From Candidatus Bathyarchaeota archaeon (lineage in GTDB: Archaea; Thermoproteota; Bathyarchaeia; RBG-16-48-13; GCA-020355125), in the NCBI GenBank assembly GCA_030617005.1, contig JAUWWH010000075.1:1-5684 (forward strand): a stretch of 5,684 nt of DNA, written 5' to 3'. Position 1 is the stretch's first letter, and each line of letters opens with the position of its first letter. Below, in pieces: positions 1-5,261 of this stretch. The notes beneath the pieces were generated by a model, which saw only the letters and a list, made by a program, of their open reading frames with translations, searched no databases and was not told where the DNA came from. The position numbers were made by a program, and so were the translations under genes.

Positions 1-92
1 GCTATTGATTGTGTCATTGTTCCTAAAAGTACAGCAAATAAAGGAATAAGGTAAATTTTCAGCAATTTAGGATTTCGTAACGTAGTGAACAT
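1..92 (-). CDS. N-terminus of a multi-pass membrane protein, probably an MFS-type transporter (partial)
   Basis: Only the first 30 codons are visible; the gene reads leftward and leaves the window at base 1. The ATG is at 92-90. It is preceded by a GAGG Shine-Dalgarno at 103-100 with a 7-base spacer, which supports both the start and the reading frame. The peptide begins MFTTLRNPKLLKIYL and continues into an uncharged hydrophobic stretch (about residues 13-26, IYLIPLFAVLLGTM) that looks like a first transmembrane helix after a short basic cytoplasmic tail. This pattern is common at the start of major facilitator superfamily permeases, but 30 residues cannot prove the family; another polytopic transporter is possible. 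It is divergent from the decayed dehydratase at 416-1597, so a role in sugar or sugar-acid uptake is a reasonable inference only. Whether the rest of the gene is intact is unknown. Confidence 0.6.
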   Translation of the reverse strand, partial: MFTTLRNPKLLKIYLIPLFAVLLGTMTQSI

Positions 93-99
93 ACCTTTG

Positions 100-103
100 C
101 CTC
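100..103 (-). promoter_or_regulatory. Shine-Dalgarno site of the membrane protein gene
   Basis: The minus strand reads GAGG here, 7 bases before the ATG at 92-90. It decides the start of a gene that is otherwise visible only as a short fragment. An AGGT directly abutting the ATG is also present but is too close to serve as the site. Confidence 0.45.
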
Positions 104-152
104 GAATTCGATAGTTATTATTGAGCGAATAATAAGGACTATAGCCTTCTCC

Positions 153-180
153 GTAATACCTCTAGATTAATATTACCTCT
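153..180 (-). repeat. Paired AGAGGTA motif overlapping a GTAATA/TATTAC inverted repeat
   Basis: On the minus strand AGAGGTA occurs twice (180-174 and 163-157), 17 bases apart start to start. The same stretch contains GTAATA (153-158) and TATTAC (171-176) as an inverted pair. It lies about 60-90 bases upstream of the membrane protein start, which would suit an operator or activator site. The motif is short and the region is AT-rich, so chance is a real alternative. Confidence 0.2.
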
Positions 181-340
181 TATCATATGGATTACAGTCA
201 AATTCATATTTTGTTTATTTTTTATTGACAATTAATTATTTCATGACTTTATGCCCCTGCATAACTTTAACATTTAAATTTTTTAGGTTTACCCGCTTTT
301 ATTATTGAGATTAGAAGACCTACAAAATAATACTTTTTTC

Positions 341-350
341 TATATATGTA
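341..350 (+). promoter_or_regulatory. TATA-box-like sequence upstream of the dehydratase pseudogene
   Basis: The plus strand reads tatatatgta here, within an AT-rich tract. An archaeal TATA box at this place would put transcription start near 370, about 45 bases before the pseudogene's likely TTG start at 416. It may be a relic promoter. AT-rich intergenic DNA makes such matches common. Confidence 0.25.
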
Positions 351-387
351 TAAAGGAAGTTATATTACACGTCTCAAATAATCAATT

Positions 388-407
388 AATTACAGGTCTT
401 TGTAATT
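388..407 (+). repeat. Short perfect hairpin before the pseudogene start
   Basis: AATTACA (388-394) and TGTAATT (401-407) are exact reverse complements around a 6-base GGTCTT loop. In RNA the stem could extend by a U-G and a U-A pair. It ends 8 bases before the likely TTG start at 416, so it could be a relic operator or a structure over the ribosome binding region. The stem is AT-rich and weak. Confidence 0.3.
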
Positions 408-415
408 GAAAATCC

Positions 416-1597
416 TTGAAAATAGTTAACGTTAAAACTTATTTCGATGGGAATCCGCCTCCACGTTATGGGGGACTTGACTGGGTATTACGTAAACTGA
501 TAACAGATGAATGTATTAAAGGCTGAGGAGAATACCCTACACAATGGTTGAGGAAATACATCTATGGGCGGGCGATTCGAAAATACACTAGATTTCTTAT
601 CAATCAAAATCCATATAATATTGAAGCGATCTGGGAAACACTTTACAAGATACCATGCAACTATAAAGCTTCTTAGCGGAGAAACTATTTACACTTTTTT
701 AAACACCTCGGCACATTTCAGAGCCAAGTGATGGGTGCAATTGAGATGACATGCTGGGATATTATAGGGAAAGATCTTAATCAACCAATATATCGATTAT
801 TGGGAGGAGTGAAAAACAAGAAGTTAAGAGCCTATACGTATATTTATAAAGGGATAGCTGGAGATCCACCGGAGAAAGCTGGATCAGCCGTAGCCTAGTT
901 AGTTAAAAAGGTTTTGCTCTCTTCAAATTTGATCCGATACCTGGAAGAAGTACATATACCTCTGAGCAGGTTCCCCCGAGAAATCTCACTTAAGGAATTA
1001 CGATGTACAGACACCGTTCTTAAATGTATGAGGGATGCTGTTGGATACAAATTTGACATAGGCATAAGCTCCCATAGGTAACAAAACACTCATTGTGCAA
1101 TCAGGTTTGCTAAAATTCTAGAAAAATATGATTGTTTATGGTTTGAGGAATCAATATCACTCGAAAATGTTGATGAAATAACACGTCTCTTGCAACATAC
1201 CCGTGTACATATTGCTACTGGTGAGCGACTATCTGCTAAATGGGATTTCAGACCCTTATTAGATAAATAAGCTGTATTAATCATGGTAGGTCAGATTGGA
1301 ATACTTGAGTCAAAAAAAATCGAATGGATGGCTGAAGCATACAACGCTCAGATCGCGCTTTGGATATATTGTGGACCAGTAAACTATGCAGCTAATATAC
1401 ACTTAGACATTACAGGTCCCAATTTCCTAACTCAAGAAGTGATCGATACTATGAGTGGCTTATCTGCAAAGATCATAGCAGAACCCATCAAGATCAAGAA
1501 AGGCTACATAATCCCATCAACCAAACCTGGATTAGGTATAGGATGTGTTAATGAAAAAACGTTGAGTAAATATCCTTATAATTCATCAAGAATGTAA
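416..1597 (+). pseudogene. Decayed enolase-superfamily dehydratase (mandelate racemase/muconate lactonizing type)
   Basis: Read in one frame from a TTG at 416, this stretch gives a near full-length enolase-superfamily protein (about 393 codons, the usual size) interrupted by stops at 524 (TGA), 674 (TAG), 896 (TAG), 1079 (TAA) and 1268 (TAA). About one base is missing in the A run at 905-910 and one is gained in the C run at 973-977, so 910-976 reads in another frame before the original frame returns. Recognisable landmarks are the N-terminal capping domain (VKTYF, GNPPP), the CWDIIGK and LLGG segments, KFDP in the shifted segment, and the three metal-ligand regions: FDIGI (Asp codon 1055-1057), WFEE (1139-1150) and TGER (Glu codon 1223-1225). 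The usual Pro-His of the catalytic segment before YCGP is Leu-Trp (1358-1363), and the usual Asp-containing segment near 1283 is shortened. Intact relatives dehydrate or cycloisomerise sugar acids. The open C-terminal piece at 1283-1597 could be mistaken for a 104-residue gene. The substrate cannot be told. Confidence 0.9.
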
Positions 1598-1690
1598 ATA
1601 GGTATAATCAAAGAGGTTTAGTTTTTACTCATACACTTGATTTCTAACTAATATCGCAAGACTAATAGTTATCTATGGGTTGTCTCTCTA

Positions 1691-3589
1691 ATGGTTCATT
1701 ACTTAATTGACACTAAAGTAACTGATCAAGGCGTTAAAATCACTCTCTTTAACGATGAAACCGATGTTTGTGAAGAAGTAGTAGATAGAGCGTATAAACC
1801 CTATTTTTTCATACCCTATCCATTATCTCCTAAAGATCAACAAATCATTGAAGAGCTAAATCTAAAAATTGTGATAGTAGAGAAGAATGAACTCTTTTCA
1901 GGTCAACCAATAAAGATTACAAAGATACAATTACAGTCCTTCTCCGATCTTAAGTATATTTCTGAAAAGTTTGAAAAGTCTTGGGAGGCTGAAATCCCCT
2001 TCATTCTGAGTTATGTATACGATCAAGGTTTAACTTTTGGAGCGAAACACAAAATTAAAGGAGATCAAATAAAACCCATATATACGATTCCCAAAAAAAT
2101 AAGGCCGAGTTTTGAGGAAAAGTATCGTGGAATAAAGGAGATTGATTCCTCAAAATATGAACTACTAGAAAGATGGTTTGCTGTCTGTACCCAGCCAATT
2201 CCCCACATCCCTCCTGAGAGACTGAACTTAGACAAGAGGCTTGATCTAGAACAATACTACTTAGCTTTTATTCTTTCAAGAGTAGTCAATATTCCTCTAC
2301 CTATGGCTTACTCAAACAGACACGTGAGTACTTGGATCAAGTCCATTCTCCACAATTATCTCAGAAGAAATAGAATCTTAATACCCACCTCAAAAGAGTT
2401 GAGAAGAGGCGAAACCAAGAGGCGTGTTCAAGGAGCCCTCACATTCGCACCTAAATCCGGGGTATACTTCAACACAATAGTCCTAGACTTTGAAAGCCTA
2501 TATCCAAGCTTAATCGATGCATACAATCTCTCCTACGAAACCATAAACTGTGATCATCAAGAATGCCAAGATAACAGAGTACCTAAACTTGAACATACCG
2601 TGTGTACATTACGGAGAGGAGTTTACTCAATATTAATCGGAGCCATAAAAGATCTGCGTATTCACTGGTTCAAACCTCTTTCAAAAAATAAGACCATAAC
2701 CCCTGAAGCGAGATGGCAAGCTAAAGCTACATCCCAACTTCTTAAATTAATTCTTGTTTCAAGTTACGGTGTGACAATTCGAATTCGAGGTTTATCTCGC
2801 TCCTCATTAGCGGAATCGATCACTGCATATGGTCGTCACTTTCTTCAAACAACGTATAACATAGCCAAAGAGAGAGGATTCCACCCTATCTATGGAGATA
2901 CAGATTCCCTCTTCCTAGATAATCCAAGTTATGATCAAGTGCAGTGGCTCATCAAAACTGTGAAAGATCGCTTTCTCTTAGATCTCGCTGTGGATGAACA
3001 ATACTCTGTCTGTATGCTTCCAAAAGCCCTGAAAGCTTACTTTGGTATACGGAGAGATGGTACACCTGACATTAAGGGAGTAACCGCTATTAAATCTAAT
3101 TCCCCTCCCTTCATCCAAAATATCTTCAGGGATTGTGTAAGGGCGATGATCGAAGTGAACAATTGGAGAGACTTTGAAAAAGCTAAGCAACGCATCCAAG
3201 GAATCATACATAAAGCTCTAACCGATCTACAAACTGGAGTAATTAATAAAAAAGATCTAACATACACCGTTGAGATTCACGAAGATCCAGAAGAAAAGAT
3301 GAGAAAGATAGCTTTACATCAACCTTACCAATGTGCCCTTCAACTTATCGACACAGGTAAAACTGTACAGCGAGGAGACATCGTCAACTTTGTTAAGGTT
3401 AAACCCTTCACATATCGTAATAGAACTTTCACAGTGAAGCCCACTGAACAATTAAGAAATATTCAGGAAGTAAATATGAAGGATTACGAACGAAACCTCA
3501 GAACAGCTCTAAATCAAATCTTTAAACCAATGAACCTCAAATTTATTAAAGACGTTAAAACGAACGTCACTCTTTCTGATTACATCTAA
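1691..3589 (+). CDS. polB: Family B DNA polymerase lacking the 3'-5' exonuclease domain
   Basis: This 632-residue protein is a template-directed DNA polymerase by its motifs. Residues 1-125 match the family B N-terminal domain (YKPYF at 35-39; a WEAEIPFILSYVYD segment at 98-111). Residues 186-470 form the palm and fingers: motif A DFESLYPS (266-273, catalytic D266, steric-gate Y270), motif B from K352 to YG (359-360), motif C YGDTDS (401-406, D403 and D405), then KAY at 448-450. Residues 470-632 are the thumb. Archaeal family B enzymes usually have about 770-900 residues, with an exonuclease between the N-terminal domain and the palm; here only about 60 linker-like residues lie there and no DIE-type exonuclease motif is seen. 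Motif B has Val356 where Asn is usual. C292 and C305 align by spacing with a Cys pair that forms a disulfide in Pyrococcus enzymes. ATG 1691 is the first start after an in-frame stop at 1649; only a weak GGGT (1677-1680) precedes it. It may be the replicative enzyme with proofreading supplied separately, or a repair/accessory polymerase. Confidence 0.95.
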   Translation: MVHYLIDTKVTDQGVKITLFNDETDVCEEVVDRAYKPYFFIPYPLSPKDQQIIEELNLKIVIVEKNELFSGQPIKITKIQLQSFSDLKYISEKFEKSWEAEIPFILSYVYDQGLTFGAKHKIKGDQIKPIYTIPKKIRPSFEEKYRGIKEIDSSKYELLERWFAVCTQPIPHIPPERLNLDKRLDLEQYYLAFILSRVVNIPLPMAYSNRHVSTWIKSILHNYLRRNRILIPTSKELRRGETKRRVQGALTFAPKSGVYFNTIVLDFESLYPSLIDAYNLSYETINCDHQECQDNRVPKLEHTVCTLRRGVYSILIGAIKDLRIHWFKPLSKNKTITPEARWQAKATSQLLKLILVSSYGVTIRIRGLSRSSLAESITAYGRHFLQTTYNIAKERGFHPIYGDTDSLFLDNPSYDQVQWLIKTVKDRFLLDLAVDEQYSVCMLPKALKAYFGIRRDGTPDIKGVTAIKSNSPPFIQNIFRDCVRAMIEVNNWRDFEKAKQRIQGIIHKALTDLQTGVINKKDLTYTVEIHEDPEEKMRKIALHQPYQCALQLIDTGKTVQRGDIVNFVKVKPFTYRNRTFTVKPTEQLRNIQEVNMKDYERNLRTALNQIFKPMNLKFIKDVKTNVTLSDYI

Positions 3590-3619
3590 ATGGTATCTAC
3601 AGATTTAATTGTTTGATAG

Positions 3620-3663
3620 AAAAAAAATTATAATTCAGTGAATACACCCACCTACCTGAATTA
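3620..3663 (-). terminator. Hairpin plus T8 tract, intrinsic-terminator-like, minus strand
   Basis: Read on the minus strand, TAATTCAG (3663-3656) and CTGAATTA (3638-3631) make a perfect 8-base stem with a 17-base loop. TAA then leads into eight Ts (3627-3620). Archaeal termination mainly needs the T tract; the hairpin makes it resemble a bacterial terminator. It is the first long T tract on the minus strand after the OB-fold gene ends at 4139, so it may end the aIF1A operon transcript about 500 bases downstream and also block antisense reading into the polymerase gene. The stem has only two G-C pairs. Confidence 0.4.
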
Positions 3664-3712
3664 CCTCGAGTTACTCCTTACCATTATCAGTTTATTTTTA
3701 GGTTTCCGCTAT

Positions 3713-3755
3713 CACTCTACTCTGACGTTTTCACAATGTTCAGGGTAGTTCAGTG
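3713..3755 (+). repeat. Imperfect 13-pair hairpin downstream of the polymerase
   Basis: CTACTCTGA (3717-3725) pairs with TCAGGGTAG (3740-3748) through nine pairs, one of them a T-G wobble, around a 14-base loop. CACT (3713-3716) pairs with AGTG (3752-3755) after a 3-base bulge. It could be a structure in the 3' end of the polymerase transcript or an unannotated small RNA element. No T tract follows directly, so it is not a standard terminator. Confidence 0.25.
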
Positions 3756-3817
3756 TAGTAAGATAAGGATTAAGTCACTTGGTTCAGGGATCATATTCTT
3801 TCAATCCTTTGTCCAGA

Positions 3818-3837
3818 TTTTTTAGAATTTATTTTTT
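3818..3837 (+). terminator. T-rich tract, possible terminator of the polymerase gene
   Basis: Two T6 runs (3818-3823 and 3832-3837) lie on the coding strand about 230 bases after the polymerase stop at 3587-3589. Archaeal RNA polymerase terminates at such T tracts. A shorter T5 run at 3695-3699 and the T8 at 4100-4107 are alternatives. Confidence 0.25.
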
Positions 3838-4005
3838 GTTGTTTGATTCAAGGTATCCACTTAATCTAAATAAATAAGCATTTGATTGTTCTATGTGTTC
3901 ATCAACTTTATGTTCAAGTTTTGCATGACGTGTAAGAGAGATTAATTCTACTATTATATCGATTAGAACTATGACTTTTAATATCGAGTCTATTTCCGCC
4001 TCGAA
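3829..4005 (-). pseudogene. Start-less open frame, possible remnant or small coiled-coil protein
   Basis: The minus strand is open for 58 codons, between a TGA at 4008-4006 and a TAA at 3831-3829. It contains no ATG, GTG or TTG. The translation has a hydrophobic stretch (ILKVIVLIDIIVELISL) followed by a charged, helix-like tail (HAKLEHKVDEHIEQSNAYL) and a polar Lys-rich end, which looks more protein-like than random AT-rich DNA. An ATG-started frame just upstream (ATG near 4060, in a different frame and stopped after 10 codons) could be its lost beginning. It follows the OB-fold gene in the same direction, before the T8 terminator-like element. I do not recognise a family. Chance is a serious alternative for a frame this short. 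Confidence 0.2.
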
Positions 4006-4138
4006 TCACAAATAAATTTAGCTACTTATCTCATACGCATCCTAAATAATTTACTCATTGAGGATGTACACTAATAAATCATTAACAATAATACGGTCAT
4101 TTTTTTTATTCTCTTAATTTACTTAGAATGAAATGAGA

Positions 4139-4834
4139 TCATTTTTCTTTATGAAGAGAGTTTGTCTTCTTCTCGTTGATGGTTGTCAATGTGCCTTTTC
4201 GCCCCAGTCTTAGTTGGTGTTCTCCTCTGTACCGAAAGATATAACAGGCTTTAAGTTCAATCTCAGCCCCTACATGTACTTTATCTACCTGGTTATTCCA
4301 TAAACTAAGTCTTATTGATCCCGATTTATCAGCGATCTTTACATTAGACACATAGGCTATGGTTCCAAATCTTGTTAGGACATTTATACCTGGTGGGATC
4401 TCAATAACTTTTGCTTTTATATCGATTCCTTTCATTCCATATCTTAATTCGCTGATTTTTCTTATCTTCTTCTCTTGCTTCTTATTTTTATAATGAAACT
4501 TGGAGACATATTGAAGTTGATCTTTGTAGTATTCTGGCTCTTTCAGAACATCCAACGTTATAGGGAACTGTGAGACTACCTTTTCTTTATTGGTTAAGAG
4601 AAAAGTAGCAGAATCATGATTCACTTCCCTACATGCGATCGTTAAAATTCCGTATTGAGACGACTTGTTACTCCATGCTTCAACGAAGGCTTCAAATAAT
4701 TGTTCTGGTTCTAAATCGTACTTCCGTGCTATTGAGACGATCGATTTTAGGAAACCTTCATATGAGTTGGACCTACCTCTAGGGCGTCCTCTACCATTGT
4801 CATTAAACATTCTTCTTATTGATAATTCATTCAA
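4139..4834 (-). CDS. OB-fold single-stranded nucleic-acid-binding protein with an AT-hook-like motif
   Basis: This 231-residue protein probably binds single-stranded DNA in replication or repair. Residues 132-216 look like an RPA/crenarchaeal-SSB type OB-fold: a strand with KAKVIEIPPG, then VSNVKIADKSGSIRLSLW (162-179, the Asp-x-Ser-Gly turn and the conserved Trp179), VGAEIEL, and a last strand with YRGEHQLRLGRKG. Residues 14-21 (GRGRPRGR) resemble an AT-hook, a minor-groove DNA contact. Residues 24-75 appear helical, and residues 112-128 are very Lys-rich. The reading starts at TTG (4834-4832); an in-frame ATG lies 8 codons later (4810-4808), and both starts keep the AT-hook. A GGGG at 4849-4846 favours the TTG. 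The gene starts 15 bases after aIF1A ends, so the two are probably co-transcribed. Crenarchaeal SSBs are nearer 150 residues; the extra length is the N-terminal part, whose role I do not recognise. RNA binding cannot be excluded. Confidence 0.75.
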   Translation of the reverse strand: MNELSIRRMFNDNGRGRPRGRSNSYEGFLKSIVSIARKYDLEPEQLFEAFVEAWSNKSSQYGILTIACREVNHDSATFLLTNKEKVVSQFPITLDVLKEPEYYKDQLQYVSKFHYKNKKQEKKIRKISELRYGMKGIDIKAKVIEIPPGINVLTRFGTIAYVSNVKIADKSGSIRLSLWNNQVDKVHVGAEIELKACYIFRYRGEHQLRLGRKGTLTTINEKKTNSLHKEK

Positions 4835-4849
4835 TGGTTAATAGACCCC

Positions 4850-5161
4850 TTAAGCTATCTGGACATCTTTTAGATAGCCATTTCTTCTTAACCAATCGGC
4901 TTGATTTCGTCTGTAACGGAATGTAATATCCCCTCGCGAATTTTGAAAATCCCAAGGGGATACTATAACAATATCATTAACTCTTATCCAAACTCTTCGT
5001 TTCATCTTTCCTCTAATTCTACATAATCTAGTGAATCCATCCATACATTTAACTTGGACTCTATCGTAACCTAATAGCTTTGCGGCTATACCTAAAACCT
5101 CATAATCTCTTGGCAATCGGGGTTTGATATCCGATTCAGTTAACACTTTCTTTTTACCCAA
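4850..5161 (-). CDS. eif1A: Translation initiation factor aIF1A
   Basis: This 103-residue protein matches the archaeal/eukaryotic aIF1A family in length and along its whole sequence. aIF1A is an S1-like OB-fold factor that binds the A site of the small ribosomal subunit and helps place the initiator tRNA and start codon. Landmarks are LPRDYEVLGIAAKLLGYDRV (16-35), the LCRIRGKMKRRVWIRVND block (46-63), SPWDFQ (68-73), and a C-terminal RYRRNQADWLRRNGYL segment. The first about 15 residues are a basic tail as in relatives. The start is TTG (5161-5159), chosen because AGGTGA lies 6 bases before it and the protein then has full family length. It is the first gene of a probable operon with the OB-fold protein. 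A TATA-like sequence at 5260-5253 is its likely promoter. No key residue appears to be missing. Confidence 0.95.
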   Translation of the reverse strand: MGKKKVLTESDIKPRLPRDYEVLGIAAKLLGYDRVQVKCMDGFTRLCRIRGKMKRRVWIRVNDIVIVSPWDFQNSRGDITFRYRRNQADWLRRNGYLKDVQIA

Positions 5162-5167
5162 AACAGG

Positions 5168-5173
5168 TCACCT
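5168..5173 (-). promoter_or_regulatory. Shine-Dalgarno site of aIF1A
   Basis: The minus strand reads AGGTGA, the standard archaeal complement to the 16S rRNA end, 6 bases before the TTG at 5161-5159. It is what supports the non-ATG start of aIF1A. Confidence 0.7.
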
Positions 5174-5252
5174 ATAACACGAAAAGTAATCAATTATTTA
5201 GTTGGTTTTCCAATAAAATTAAGAAGACTTTAACTCATCATGGGCTGGGTCT

Positions 5253-5260
5253 CTTATAAA
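5253..5260 (-). promoter_or_regulatory. TATA box, likely promoter of the aIF1A operon
   Basis: The minus strand reads TTTATAAG here, a good archaeal TATA box. It would start transcription near 5230 and give a leader of about 70 bases. A poorer TATA-like TTTTATT at 5217-5211 would give a leader of about 25 bases and cannot be excluded. No clear BRE purine pair precedes the main candidate. Confidence 0.45.
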
Positions 5261-5261
5261 G

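Larger units (their letters stand above)
93..415. other. Divergent intergenic region
   Basis: This stretch separates the leftward membrane protein from the rightward dehydratase pseudogene. It is very AT-rich and has no supportable gene. It holds a paired AGAGGTA element on the minus strand (157-180), a TATA-like sequence facing right (about 341-350), and a short hairpin (388-407). A weak TATA-like sequence for the leftward gene, CTTATTATTC on the minus strand at 136-127, would place transcription start near 107. A minus-strand open stretch of about 30 codons (ending at a TAA at 269-267) contains a hydrophobic segment and a basic tail, but it has no start codon and I do not call it a gene. 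AAGACCT at 315-321 and AGGTCTT at 394-400 form a 7-base inverted pair 72 bases apart. Confidence 0.6.
3590..4138. other. Convergent intergenic region
   Basis: The polymerase (plus) and the OB-fold protein (minus) converge on these 549 bases. It contains a hairpin followed by T8 on the minus strand (3663-3620), a longer imperfect hairpin (3713-3755), T-rich tracts on the plus strand (3818-3837 and T8 at 4100-4107), and a minus-strand open frame without a start codon (4005-3829). GTTCAG occurs three times (3738, 3748, 3782). No ATG-started frame of convincing length is present on either strand. Confidence 0.6.

Noticed and set aside
524..1270. Stop-codon readthrough or genetic code change explaining the interrupted dehydratase
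   Set aside because: All three stop codons occur, at positions that would need different amino acids, and frameshifts and active-site losses are also present, while neighbouring genes use normal stops.
895..1284. Two adjoining 64-codon open frames on the minus strand
   Set aside because: They lie antisense to the dehydratase pseudogene, whose plus-strand translation shows clear family motifs, and their own translations resemble no protein.
1283..1597. Independent 104-residue gene starting at ATG 1283
   Set aside because: It is in the same frame as the upstream pseudogene and matches only the C-terminal part of the enolase-superfamily barrel, so it is a fragment.
2978..3267. Two overlapping minus-strand open frames of about 76 codons
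   Set aside because: They are antisense to the conserved palm/thumb part of the intact polymerase and are shadows of its codon pattern.
3781..3812. CTTTCAATCC-like sequence reminiscent of a CRISPR repeat end
   Set aside because: It occurs once, with no regularly spaced copies.
3634..3825. Plus-strand frame open for 63 codons with an ATG at 3736
   Set aside because: The ATG gives only 29 residues, no ribosome site precedes it, the translation has no recognisable pattern, and it overlaps the hairpins.
5233..5250. C box-like ATGATGA on the minus strand, possible C/D box RNA in the aIF1A leader
   Set aside because: No CTGA D box follows at the usual 50-60 base distance.
5239..5250. G-rich tgggctgggt stretch considered as part of a tRNA
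   Set aside because: No acceptor stem, anticodon arm or T-arm GGTTCRA pattern could be assembled around it on either strand.
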